From assembly GCF_017329565.1 (NCBI RefSeq), contig NZ_JAFMTT010000002.1: a DNA stretch of 64,000 nucleotides. One strand, given 5' to 3'. The notes beneath the pieces are model-generated. The model had not been told where the DNA came from, ran no database searches, and worked only from the letters and a program-made list of their open reading frames with translations. Position numbers and translations under genes: made by a program. Source of the DNA: Alicyclobacillus mali (GTDB taxonomy: Bacteria; Bacillota; Bacilli; Alicyclobacillales; Alicyclobacillaceae). Positions 16,740 to 24,945 of the stretch are shown here, one piece after another (positions within the stretch are counted from its first letter, which is position 1; every line of letters starts with the position of its first letter).

Positions 16740-17408
16740 ATGACGCCAGATGACAAAAAGCTTGCCAAGCTGGCGCGCGAACGAAAGATGCACCGCTGGC
16801 TCACAACCTTGTCCTGGTCCGTCCCCGCCGTGTCCTTTGGGGGCATGTTCACGATATGGCACGCCGTCGCGAAGAGTCCAGTGGCCTCTTCGCCCAAAGC
16901 GCAAGCCACCCAGTCCGCTCACACGGGAGGCACCCACGTGACCTCGGCGACGGGCCGAGCCACCGTCCGGACGGCGGCGGTTGCGGATCCGGTCGTGCTC
17001 CAGCAGGGTGACAAGGGCAGCAAAGTGTCGGCTCTGCAGCAGTCGCTTTCGGCACTTGGCTTCTTCAACTACGCCATCACGGGAACCTACGGCCCCATCA
17101 CGGCGGCGGCCGTCGAAGCGTTCCAGGCCGCTGAAGGGCTTACGCCGACCGGCGTGGTGGACGAGCGCACGCTCACGGCTCTGCAACAGGCCGTCAAGGC
17201 GCACGCCACCGGCGCCTTGACAGGTGGCTCATCCAGCAGTGGCTCCAGCAGCGGTTCGTCCAGCAGCGGTTCGTCCAGCAGCGGTTCGTCCAGCAGCGGT
17301 TCGTCCAGCAGCGGTTCGTCCAGCAGCGGTTCGTCCAGCAGCGGTTCGTCCAGCGGAGGCGGCAGCGCCATGCCCAGTTTCCCCGGCCCCGTGACATCCG
17401 CGTCCTGA
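16740..17408 (+). CDS. Membrane-anchored peptidoglycan-binding protein with Ser-Gly tail
   Basis: A 222-residue protein: a basic N-terminus, one membrane segment (about 21-43), a linker, a PG_binding_1 domain (about 82-148, with LQQGDKGSKVSALQQSLSALG and GTYGPITAAAVEAFQ), then a low-complexity tail of Ser and Gly. It is therefore anchored outside the cell in the wall. ATG at 16740 follows GGAGG (spacing eight). It lies ten bases ahead of apbE, probably in one operon. No canonical SGAT flavinylation motif is visible, so it may not be the ApbE substrate. Confidence 0.8.
   Translation: MTPDDKKLAKLARERKMHRWLTTLSWSVPAVSFGGMFTIWHAVAKSPVASSPKAQATQSAHTGGTHVTSATGRATVRTAAVADPVVLQQGDKGSKVSALQQSLSALGFFNYAITGTYGPITAAAVEAFQAAEGLTPTGVVDERTLTALQQAVKAHATGALTGGSSSSGSSSGSSSSGSSSSGSSSSGSSSSGSSSSGSSSSGSSSGGGSAMPSFPGPVTSAS
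17244..17348 (+). repeat. 15-bp tandem repeat, seven copies
   Basis: Seven identical copies of TCCAGCAGCGGTTCG, in frame, encoding SSSGS. Copy number is likely to vary between strains by slippage. Flanking units are similar but degenerate. Confidence 0.95.
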
Positions 17409-17418
17409 GGTGAATACG

Positions 17419-18327
17419 ATGCAATCCACCGCGTTTCGCGCCATGGGCACCGACGTTGAGTTCTTCGTCGAAGACTGGCTGACCGGGCCCGATCTCGCGA
17501 GCCTCGCCTGCCAACTTGAGGCTTCTATTCGGCGCTACGAGCGCATCTTCTCTCGCTTTGATCCCGCAAGCCATCTCTCGCGCCTCAATCGGCAGGCGGG
17601 ATGTTGGCTCGAGGTCCCTGCCGAACTTTACGAAGTCCTGCAACTCGCGGCGCACTGGTTTGAACAGACACGCGGCTATTTTGACCCGTTCGTCGGCGAG
17701 GACATGCGCCGCATCGGCTACAGCGTGAGCTTTGATCAGCTTGATGTAACCGTCGAGCCCATCCTCGCCTCCACGCGCGTGCCGCCGTTGAGACCGCCCA
17801 TCGAGTTAGGCCCCGGTTCCGCCGTGCGGCTGCAGCCCGGCTACGAGGTCGATCTCGGCGGAATTGCCAAGGGCTTCATCGTCGCGCGCTGCACGGAAGA
17901 ACTTCGCGCCCAGGGCCTCCGCAATTTCGCGCTGTCAGCGGGCGGCGACGTCCAGGTTGTGAGCGACACTGAGCCCTGGCCCGTCCGCGTGGCGAATCCG
18001 TTTGGCGCCGCGGAACCGATTGGCACGCTGGTGGTACAGCGGGGCGGCGTCGCGACGAGCGGCACGTACAAGCGCCGGTGGCAGACTCCGTCCGGGCGCG
18101 TCTTGCACCACTTACTCGATCCCTTTACCGGGCTGCCTGCCGACACCGATGCGCTGTCCGTGTCGGTCTGCGCCGACGAACTCTCGACAGCCGAAGTGCT
18201 GGCCAAGGTCGCGCTGCTCCTCGGGGCGGATGGAGGAACCCGTTACCTTGACGCGGCGCGCGAGGCGGGCCTCTGTTCTTCCTTTCTCATCGCGACCACG
18301 AAGGGAGATGTGATCCTATGCAATTGA
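17419..18327 (+). CDS. apbE: FAD:protein FMN transferase, ApbE family
   Basis: Transfers FMN from FAD to a Thr in target proteins outside the membrane, needing magnesium. The 302-residue protein has FRAMGTDVEFFV, FSRFDPASHLSRLN, DLGGIAKGFIVARC and ALSAGGDVQV, all ApbE core motifs, and the C-terminal LDPFTGLPADTDALSVSV that binds metal. ATG at 17419 follows GAGGTG by six bases; the GTG at 17410 overlaps it. No classical lipobox is present. It overlaps the haem-type membrane gene by ten bases. One of two ApbE paralogues in this window. Confidence 0.92.
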   Translation: MQSTAFRAMGTDVEFFVEDWLTGPDLASLACQLEASIRRYERIFSRFDPASHLSRLNRQAGCWLEVPAELYEVLQLAAHWFEQTRGYFDPFVGEDMRRIGYSVSFDQLDVTVEPILASTRVPPLRPPIELGPGSAVRLQPGYEVDLGGIAKGFIVARCTEELRAQGLRNFALSAGGDVQVVSDTEPWPVRVANPFGAAEPIGTLVVQRGGVATSGTYKRRWQTPSGRVLHHLLDPFTGLPADTDALSVSVCADELSTAEVLAKVALLLGADGGTRYLDAAREAGLCSSFLIATTKGDVILCN

Positions 18328-18986
18328 TGGCGAAGCCGCAGCGATGGCCGTTCATATACACGTGGATCGTGATCCTCGGGATCGTGTTCGCGTCGTATGC
18401 GCTCACGGCCCTGACGAATCCGGCCCCCGCGAGCGCCAACCTGACCCACTGGTATATGGCGCGATCCGCCGGCATGACGGCCTACCTGCTCCTGTCGCTC
18501 ACGGCGTTCCTTGGCGTCACCACCGCGAGCGGCATGTGGGACAAGCTGAAGCTCAGGAAGCTCGTGACGCAACTGCACCAATTTTCAGCGATGCTCGTGC
18601 TCCCGTTTGTGTTTTTCCACCTGTGGGGCCTGTACGAGGATAAAACCGTTCCGTTTTCCGTTTCGTCTCTCTTCGTCCCGTTTGCCGATCGCTACCGTCC
18701 TGCGGCCGTCGCGCTGGGCATTCTGAGCCTCTACACATGGGTGCTGCTCGTCCTCACGTCCCTGTTTCGCGAGCGGCTCAAGGCCACGGCGTGGCGCCGC
18801 ATCCACATGCTGGCCTTTCCGATGTTCGCGGCCGTGACGCTGCACGGCCTGTTGGCGGGATCCGACAGCCACACCGTCTGGGCGAAGCTCGTATATGCCG
18901 TGCCGAGCGCCATCATCCTCGCCGCGTCTATCGCGCGTTGGCGAAAGGCGAGATCGAAAACAGCGCGGCAGCCGGCGGCGGCCTAA
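18318..18986 (+). CDS. Ferric-reductase-like haem membrane protein
   Basis: A 222-residue integral membrane protein with about six helices. Histidines placed within helices (VTQLHQFS, FVFFHLWG, WRRIHMLA, AVTLHGLL) fit bis-His haem b ligation as in ferric reductase-like and MsrQ-like proteins, so it probably carries electrons across the membrane. ATG at 18318 with AAGGGAG upstream, overlapping apbE. Together with ApbE and the wall-bound protein it looks like an envelope electron-transfer unit; the acceptor is unknown. Confidence 0.8.
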   Translation: MQLMAKPQRWPFIYTWIVILGIVFASYALTALTNPAPASANLTHWYMARSAGMTAYLLLSLTAFLGVTTASGMWDKLKLRKLVTQLHQFSAMLVLPFVFFHLWGLYEDKTVPFSVSSLFVPFADRYRPAAVALGILSLYTWVLLVLTSLFRERLKATAWRRIHMLAFPMFAAVTLHGLLAGSDSHTVWAKLVYAVPSAIILAASIARWRKARSKTARQPAAA

Positions 18987-18990
18987 CAGC

Positions 18991-20010
18991 TCAGCCGCCG
19001 ATGCGGGCCACACTGTCTCGCGAGACAAGCTCGACGGGAATGGTGATGACGCGCGGAGGACGATTCGGGTTGTGCATCAGGTCCAACAGCTCCCGCGCCG
19101 CCTCCTCGCCCATGGCGCGCGTGTTCTGCCGAATCGTCGTCAGGGCGGGGGTCACGAGCCTGGCAATCACCACGTCGTCAAAGCCGACGAGGGAGATGTC
19201 TCGCCCAGGCTCAAGGCCCTTTTGTCGAAGCGCCTTCATCGCGCCAATGGCCATCATGTCCGAGGCGAAAAAGACGGCGGTCGGCCACTCTCGCGCCTCG
19301 AGGATTCGGTGCATCGCCTCTTCACCCGACTCCTCCATGAAATCCCCTTCCGCGACCCACTCGCTGCGAAATGTCAGTCCCAACTCCTGCATGGCCATGT
19401 GATAGCCAAGCGCGCGATCCTGCCCCGGTTTGGTGCCGTAGCGATCGCCGACAAAGCCGATCTTGGTATGCCCCATGGCGGCGAGGTACTCGACGGCGAG
19501 CTTCGCCCCGCCGACGTTGTCGGAAGACAGCCAGCTCGCGCGTGGGCCGAACAGGTCGAGATCGACCGAGACGATGGGAATGCGGCTGCGGACGAGCGAA
19601 GGAAGTCCCGCCGACGTGCGCGGGATGCCGAGCAAAAACAGGCCGTCCACGCCGCGATGACGGGCGCGCGCCTCAAATCCCTGGGGCGCACTGGGAGGCG
19701 TGGTCCGCGAGAAGAAAAGAAGGTCATACCCGCTCTCGCCGACGACGTCCTGAAAGCTGGCGACGATGTCATGGAGAAACGGATGCCGAAATCCCATTCG
19801 GGCGTCATCCTGGAAGAACACGCCGATGGACATGGATCGCCGCGTGACGAGGCCGCGAGCAGCCGCGTTGGGCTGATACCCCAGTTCGCGGGTGATGCGC
19901 TGCACTTTCTCGCGCGTCTTTTGGCTCACGTCGGGATAGCCGTTCAGGACTTTGGACACGGTGGTGGCCGACACGCCAGCCCGGCGCGCGATATCGTAGA
20001 TGGTGGTCAT
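18991..20010 (-). CDS. LacI-family transcriptional regulator
   Basis: A 339-residue LacI/GalR regulator: N-terminal helix-turn-helix TIYDIARRAGVSATTVSKVL, hinge and a periplasmic-binding-like sensor domain. ATG at 20010 with AAAGG upstream. A near-perfect palindrome lies 42 bases upstream of its start and a related half-site lies before the divergent aldo/keto reductase, so it probably represses both. Sugar effector unknown. It converges with the haem-protein gene, four bases apart. Confidence 0.92.
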   Translation of the reverse strand: MTTIYDIARRAGVSATTVSKVLNGYPDVSQKTREKVQRITRELGYQPNAAARGLVTRRSMSIGVFFQDDARMGFRHPFLHDIVASFQDVVGESGYDLLFFSRTTPPSAPQGFEARARHRGVDGLFLLGIPRTSAGLPSLVRSRIPIVSVDLDLFGPRASWLSSDNVGGAKLAVEYLAAMGHTKIGFVGDRYGTKPGQDRALGYHMAMQELGLTFRSEWVAEGDFMEESGEEAMHRILEAREWPTAVFFASDMMAIGAMKALRQKGLEPGRDISLVGFDDVVIARLVTPALTTIRQNTRAMGEEAARELLDLMHNPNRPPRVITIPVELVSRDSVARIGG

Positions 20011-20348
20011 AGGACAACACCTTTTCCCGCGGCGAAGCGACCGCGGCGTGATCGAAAGCGTTTTCGAGACGACGGCCACAAATCCGTCAAATTCTTCTCA
20101 CACCCCTATTGTACGTGGCCTCGCCGCGCGCCGCAAGGGGCGAGAGGCGAACCGAACGAAAGGCGGATCGAAATGAGCGTTTTCGAACGCCGCGCCATGC
20201 GACTGGCCCATGCGTCACGTTGCCTAGCTTCAGCCTGAGACGCTCGCAATTTCGCGCAGAATTTGAACATCCCAAACGATTTGAAAGCGTTGCCACAAAG
20301 TGATATGAATCATAGAGTGAGGACAACCGTAAAGGAGTGTGGTCTCAA
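20011..20348. promoter_or_regulatory. Divergent control region with LacI operator-like sites
   Basis: This 338-base gap has no gene. At 20052-20067 is the palindrome TCGAAAGCGTTTTCGA. A half-site GAGCGTTTTCGA is at 20175-20187 and TTGAAAGCGTTGCC at 20281-20294, about 55 bases before the aldo/keto reductase. All share the GAAAGCG/CGTTTTC core used by LacI-family repressors. I infer binding by the neighbouring regulator. Confidence 0.6.
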
Positions 20349-21326
20349 GTGCAGTACACGGCGCTCGGCCGATCCGGCCTCAAGGTGAGCAGGCTCTGTC
20401 TTGGCACGATGAACTTCGGACCCGAGACGGAGGAGAAAGAGGCGTTCCGGATCATGGACGCCGCGCTCGACGCGGGCATCAACTTCTTCGACACCGCCAA
20501 CGTGTACGGCGGACCCGGCCACCGCGGCTGGACGGAGGAGATCATCGGCCGCTGGTTTGCGCAGGGTGGCGGCCGCCGCGAGCGCGTCGTCCTGGCGACC
20601 AAGGTGTACAACCCGATGGAAGACCCTCTCGACGGACCAAACAGCGGCCGCGGCCTGTCCGCGTACAAGATCCGCCGGCACCTGGAGGGATCGCTCAAGC
20701 GTCTCCAGACGGATCACATCGAGCTGTACCAGATGCATCACGTGGATCTCTCGGTCTCCTGGGACGAACTGTGGGAGGCTTTTGAGGTAGCTCGCCACCA
20801 AGGGAAAATCGACTACGTGGGCGCGTCCAACTTTGCGGGATGGCACCTCGCGGTGGCCCAGGCGGCGGCCAAGGCGCGCAACTTCTTCGGCCTTGTCTCC
20901 GAGCAACACAAATACCACCTGCTCTGCCGCGAGCCGGAACTCGAAGTGCTGCCTTGCGCCCAGGCGCACGGGATCGGCGTCATTCCGTGGAGCCCGCTCG
21001 CCGGAGGTCTGCTCGGGCGCAACGCGCTGACGGGGGCCGGGCAGCGGTCGGCACGCGCGAAAGAGGAGATCGAGCGGCTGCGTCCGAAACTGGAGGCGTT
21101 CAAGAAGCTGTGCGACGAAATGGGAGAGCCACAGGATGTGGTGGCCCTCGCGTGGCTGTTGCACAATCCCGCCGTGACCGCGCCCATTATCGGGCCGCGC
21201 ACGCTGGATCAGCTGGAAGCCAATTTGCGCGCGCTTGAGGTCAAGCTCGACGACGAAGTGCTGAATCGCCTGGACGAGATTTTCCCGGGGCCGGGCGGTC
21301 CGGCGCCGGAGGCGTACGCGTGGTGA
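20349..21326 (+). CDS. Aldo/keto reductase
   Basis: NADPH-dependent reductase of 325 residues in the YghZ/Kv-beta-like group. The Asp/Tyr pair is in FFDTANVYGG, the catalytic Lys in VLATKVYN, the His in LYQMHHVD, and the cofactor loop is SPLAGGLLGRN with the C-terminal IIGPRTLDQLEANL. GTG at 20349 follows AAAGGAG by eleven bases; the upstream GTG overlaps that site. Substrate unknown. Probably under the divergent LacI regulator. Confidence 0.9.
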   Translation: MQYTALGRSGLKVSRLCLGTMNFGPETEEKEAFRIMDAALDAGINFFDTANVYGGPGHRGWTEEIIGRWFAQGGGRRERVVLATKVYNPMEDPLDGPNSGRGLSAYKIRRHLEGSLKRLQTDHIELYQMHHVDLSVSWDELWEAFEVARHQGKIDYVGASNFAGWHLAVAQAAAKARNFFGLVSEQHKYHLLCREPELEVLPCAQAHGIGVIPWSPLAGGLLGRNALTGAGQRSARAKEEIERLRPKLEAFKKLCDEMGEPQDVVALAWLLHNPAVTAPIIGPRTLDQLEANLRALEVKLDDEVLNRLDEIFPGPGGPAPEAYAW

Positions 21327-21378
21327 CAAACGAGGCGGCGCAGGGGCGTGGCTCGCGCGCCCTTGCCTGCCCTCTATT

Positions 21379-22086
21379 TCAGCCCCACTGCCCCATGACT
21401 CGCGCCGCCCAACCCGTGGGCGCAAGGCCGTGTGCCACGAGAAGAACGCCTAGGAAAACGAGCAAATAGCCACTCACCCGCGAGATCCATGCGCTGTACC
21501 GAGCCAGGCTGCGCAACCGGCCGAGCGAGGCAAATCCACCCGCAATGGCGAGAAACGGGATCGAAAAGCCGGCGACATACGCGACCATGAGGGGAATGCC
21601 GAGCGCGGCGTGCGTGGCTGCGAGAACGAGCACTGACGACAGAATGGGACCAATGCAAGGCGTCCAACCCGCCGCGAACGTCAATCCGACAAAAAAGGAA
21701 CTGATATAGCCAAATTTCCTGGCCCGTCCGAATAACTTCCATTCCCGCATCAACCATGCTGGCTTCAGAATCCCCGCGAGCACAAGCCCCATGCCCGTGA
21801 CCAGAAGTCCTCCCGCCACGCGAATGACACCCCGATACTGAATGAAGACCCGGCCCAACGAGCTCGCGGAGAGGCCGAGCGCGAAGAAGATCGCAGAGAA
21901 ACCGAGCATGAAGAACAAGGCGTGAGCAACCACTCGCATGCGGGCGTCCCACGTGAGGAGCCGCTCGTCGACCGAGTGGAGCGAAACCCCGGACAAGTAG
22001 GACAAGTACGACGGGTAGAGCGGCAGCACACAGGGCGAGAAAAAGGAAACCAGACCGGCTGCGAACGAGATCCAAACGGTCGGTGT
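21379..22086 (-). CDS. ccdA: CcdA-like thiol-redox membrane protein, no normal start codon
   Basis: Six-helix protein that passes reducing power from thioredoxin to extracytoplasmic thiol proteins, needed for cytochrome c maturation and related tasks. Both cysteines are visible: FFSPCVLPLYPSY and AGWTPCIGPI. The first conserved motif lies upstream of the first ATG/GTG/TTG (22029). In-frame codons read back to the stop of the preceding thioredoxin gene without any ATG, GTG or TTG, although a good GAGGAGG lies at 22094-22100. I place the start at about 22086, seven bases from that site, as a codon of non-standard type; this is uncertain. Coupled to the upstream TlpA gene. Confidence 0.82.
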   Translation of the reverse strand, partial: TPTVWISFAAGLVSFFSPCVLPLYPSYLSYLSGVSLHSVDERLLTWDARMRVVAHALFFMLGFSAIFFALGLSASSLGRVFIQYRGVIRVAGGLLVTGMGLVLAGILKPAWLMREWKLFGRARKFGYISSFFVGLTFAAGWTPCIGPILSSVLVLAATHAALGIPLMVAYVAGFSIPFLAIAGGFASLGRLRSLARYSAWISRVSGYLLVFLGVLLVAHGLAPTGWAARVMGQWG

Positions 22087-22125
22087 CTTGTTGCCTCCTC
22101 GTTTGTTCGGTGCTCTGCGCCGCGA

Positions 22126-22752
22126 TCAGCGGCTCGCAAGGGCTTGTTCCATCACGGCCCGCAGCGCCGACCCGGAGAGTGCGCCCACGTGGATCGACAC
22201 CACGCGTCCTTGTTGATTGATGACGTACGTCATGGGTTCTGCAATCACGCTGTAGGCCCGGTCGAAGTCTCCCTGTGTGTCGAAAAGCACGGGGTATGGG
22301 ATGTGGTAGCGGCGGATAAAGGTCTCCGCGGCCGGGACGCTGTCGAGCGAAGTCAGATTGACCCCGAGGAACTGGACTTTCGTCCCGTACGCCCGGTACA
22401 TCGAGACGAGTTGCGGCGTCTCTTCCCGACACGGCGGACACCATGACGCCCAAGCATTGAGGACAACCGGTTTCTTCCCCAGATAGGCCGATATCGGCAC
22501 GCGTTTGCCGCTCGGCTCCGCCGTCAAGAGCACATCAGGCGCCATAGCACCTGGCACGAGGATCTGCCCTGCACTCGTCGGTGCGGTCGCATTTCCGGGA
22601 TGGACGGCACCCTCCTGGCCTCGCCCCGTCACCGCCGCATTTGGCGATCCGGCATGTGTCGAAGCGGATTTCGAGGATGGAAGCCCACAGCCGCTGAGTC
22701 CAATTGACACGGTTACGACGATCGCCAGAAAACGCCATGGCCCACTTCGCAC
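22126..22752 (-). CDS. TlpA/ResA-like thiol-disulfide lipoprotein
   Basis: A thioredoxin-fold lipoprotein facing outwards. A signal peptide with lipobox LSGC precedes a flexible linker rich in Ser, Pro and Gly and a thioredoxin domain with active-site NAWASWCPPCREE. It likely receives electrons from CcdA, which follows in the same direction. Start taken as GTG at 22752 (MRSGPWRFL); an upstream GTG at 22773 is equally weak for a ribosome site. Length 208 residues. Confidence 0.9.
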   Translation of the reverse strand: MRSGPWRFLAIVVTVSIGLSGCGLPSSKSASTHAGSPNAAVTGRGQEGAVHPGNATAPTSAGQILVPGAMAPDVLLTAEPSGKRVPISAYLGKKPVVLNAWASWCPPCREETPQLVSMYRAYGTKVQFLGVNLTSLDSVPAAETFIRRYHIPYPVLFDTQGDFDRAYSVIAEPMTYVINQQGRVVSIHVGALSGSALRAVMEQALASR

Positions 22753-22935
22753 GTTGGTTTCCCTGCCTTCCACACCTGTGATCCGACGCTACGTTACGAC
22801 CTATGGTATCATAGCGATACCAATGGAGCGTCCATCGCGCGCCAAAGCGATAGCTTGGTCGACGCCCGGCCGTTCGGTATGATCACATCAGACCGTCCGT
22901 TGAAGCGCATCCGCGCATATCCGAAGGAGGATGTC

Positions 22936-23436
22936 ATGAAGCCGAAGCGCATTCGCGCGTTGGCCGCGATGGTCCTCATCGCCGCATGGACCTCGGGTTG
23001 CGGCACGCAGCATGGCACGAAGACGGCCACTCCCCCGCCCTCGACGGCGCGCACCAGTTCGCCGGTGATCATCGCGGAAGCGGCGCTCAAGCCTCGGTCC
23101 AAGAGCGCCATCAACGCGTCGGCGACGCTCGTCGTCAACCGGGAGAATCAGACGCTCACGGTGTCGATGGACGCCGTGCACCTGACGCCGCACCGCAAAT
23201 ACGGCGCGGTGCTCGTCGCGGCGCCAGGCGCGGAAGGCCCGTCGCGATGGCTCGGGACCTTCCAGGCCGACGCGCGCGGCGAAGCGACGTACATGACCAT
23301 TGTTCAGCATGTGACAGATATTCCGGCATCCGGGTGGCAGATGGAACTCACGTCCAGCTCGAACGTGCTGGCCGCAGGCGACGTGCACTTGGTGCCCATG
23401 AGCAACCAACTGCCGAAAAGCCTGCCCACGAATTGA
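22936..23436 (+). CDS. Hypothetical lipoprotein
   Basis: A 166-residue lipoprotein: signal peptide with the lipobox TSGC near residue 22, a Ser/Thr/Pro linker and a beta-rich domain (SATLVVNRENQTLTVSMDA, KYGAVLVAAPG, EATYMTIVQHV). ATG at 22936 has AAGGAGG five bases upstream. The domain resembles small copper- or anti-oxidant-type beta sandwiches only loosely and I do not assign a family. Divergent from the TlpA gene; converges on the SGNH hydrolase. Confidence 0.6.
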   Translation: MKPKRIRALAAMVLIAAWTSGCGTQHGTKTATPPPSTARTSSPVIIAEAALKPRSKSAINASATLVVNRENQTLTVSMDAVHLTPHRKYGAVLVAAPGAEGPSRWLGTFQADARGEATYMTIVQHVTDIPASGWQMELTSSSNVLAAGDVHLVPMSNQLPKSLPTN

Positions 23437-23464
23437 CCCCGTTCACTCGGTTCCGCACACGGCC

Positions 23465-24106
23465 TCACAGCGCCCCGATGGCGGTGAGAAACGCGCGCGC
23501 GATGACGAGGTGGCCGTTCAGGTAGGGATGTACCCGATCCGGCGCCAACGCCCAGGTGTTTACATGCGTGAGCAGGTCATCGAACTCTGCCTGCACATCG
23601 ACAAACGGGACGCGTTCGCTCGCAGCCACGTCGCGCATAGCCTCGATATACGCGTCCACCACCTTTCGCATCGGATCGCTGCGATTGGGCTCGAGGTAAA
23701 ACGGGCTCAGGAGAAACATCTCGCGCACGCGCGGCTTCGTCGTCGCAACGAGGCGTCGCAGCGTGTCCCGGTATTCGTCGATCCCGACGTGACGCTCAAC
23801 CACGAGCGGCATGTCAAACTGGCGCCACACGTCGTTCACGCCGATCATGAGGCTCACGTAGTCCGGCTGAAGCGCCATCACCTCGCCCTCCCAGCGCTGC
23901 GCCACGTCCGCCACCGTGTTGCCGCTCGCGCCCACATTCACCACGCGGATGCGCCAGTCGGGGTGAAGCGCTTGCAGATGCGCGTCGACAAGGGCCACGT
24001 AGCCGTTTCCGAGCCCGCCGCGCGGCGCCTCGCCCACCGGATGCGCCCGGCCGCAGTCGGTGATGGAATCCCCCACCATGACGAGCTTGCTCCCTGGTTC
24101 GATCAC
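23465..24106 (-). CDS. SGNH/GDSL hydrolase
   Basis: A 213-residue hydrolase with the four SGNH blocks: MVGDSITDCG (Ser), VNVGASGNTVAD (Gly), LMIGVNDVWRQF (Asn) and PDRVHPYLNGH (Asp/His). No signal peptide, so it is likely cytoplasmic. GTG at 24106 overlaps the stop of the RnfD-like gene (GTGA), so the two are translationally coupled. Substrate, and why it is attached to a redox operon, are unknown. Confidence 0.9.
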   Translation of the reverse strand: MIEPGSKLVMVGDSITDCGRAHPVGEAPRGGLGNGYVALVDAHLQALHPDWRIRVVNVGASGNTVADVAQRWEGEVMALQPDYVSLMIGVNDVWRQFDMPLVVERHVGIDEYRDTLRRLVATTKPRVREMFLLSPFYLEPNRSDPMRKVVDAYIEAMRDVAASERVPFVDVQAEFDDLLTHVNTWALAPDRVHPYLNGHLVIARAFLTAIGAL

Positions 24107-24945
24107 GTCCTCGCCTCCCTCCCCGCCGATTGTAGCACACGGCGGCGCGCGCGGACGGCGGCGTAGGCCGCGTTCGCAGCGAGCAAGCCTATGAAAGGGT
24201 ACAAAAGCCCGCTCGCGGCGAGATAGACCGCAGCCGAGACGCTCGCCGCCGCAGCGCCGAACGCCACCTGCTCAAACAGGCGGGAAGGAGATGTCGGCGG
24301 ATCGCTCGCCATGAGGCCCGCCGCGAAGAGCGTCGAGTTGAGAATAGGGTTGTGAAATGCGTCGGCGCCAAGAGCACTCTGCATCGCGCCGGCGGCGAAG
24401 CAGATGGCGAGAAATGCCGCCATATACGCGAAGAACGACGCGAACTTGCGGGCGCGCCAGAGCACCACGTAGATGAGCGCGACGAGCAGTACGACGTAGA
24501 CCGGATGGAGCCCGGCGAGATCGCCCCACCAGCTCTCGCTCGCGCCTGCGGCCGCGGCGAGGAGGAGACCGACGGCGGCCGGGTTGAAGACGTGACGATG
24601 GCGAAGGCGAATCACGTGTTTGGAGCAAATGGAGACTGCAGCTATGGCCGGGGCGAGCCACAGCGGGCTGTCTGCAGCGAGCACCATCCCCACGATGGCG
24701 CCTGTGATGATCGCCCCATCCGGAGCCGCGAGGCGTTGGCGACGAAGGCGGCGCAGCAGGAGATCACACAGGACCGCGGCGGCCATGGCCATCGCCATTT
24801 GGAGCAGCCCGCGCGGCGCTCCGCCACCCACGGCGCCGATGAGACCGAGCGCCCACAGTGCCGCGGTGCAGATCACCTTTGGCCTGCACAAAAGCGCGCG
24901 CAGGCGCCGCCAAGACCACTTCCCTGCCGCGTCAAGCAAGATCAC
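24103..24945 (-). CDS. RnfD/NqrB-like membrane protein
   Basis: A 280-residue integral membrane protein with about eight to ten helices. It matches the RnfD/NqrB fold: APDGAIITGAIVGMVLA, CSKHVIRLRHRHVFNPAAVGL and FAAGLMASDPPTSPSRL, the last aligning with the DPVTSP segment in which RnfD carries its flavin Thr. GTG at 24945 lies within the end of apbE, 14 bases overlapping. No other Rnf or Nqr subunits are present, so this is a stand-alone electron carrier, probably flavinylated by the adjacent ApbE. Flavin attachment is inferred. Confidence 0.8.
   Translation of the reverse strand: MILLDAAGKWSWRRLRALLCRPKVICTAALWALGLIGAVGGGAPRGLLQMAMAMAAAVLCDLLLRRLRRQRLAAPDGAIITGAIVGMVLAADSPLWLAPAIAAVSICSKHVIRLRHRHVFNPAAVGLLLAAAAGASESWWGDLAGLHPVYVVLLVALIYVVLWRARKFASFFAYMAAFLAICFAAGAMQSALGADAFHNPILNSTLFAAGLMASDPPTSPSRLFEQVAFGAAAASVSAAVYLAASGLLYPFIGLLAANAAYAAVRARRRVLQSAGREART

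Noticed and set aside
21339..21366. Hairpin between the aldo/keto reductase and ccdA
   Set aside because: Good stem but no T-run on either strand, so I did not call it a terminator.
21374..22453. Long minus-strand frame over ccdA and tlpA in another register
   Set aside because: A shadow frame; the residues do not match the conserved CcdA and thioredoxin motifs, which are in the other frame.
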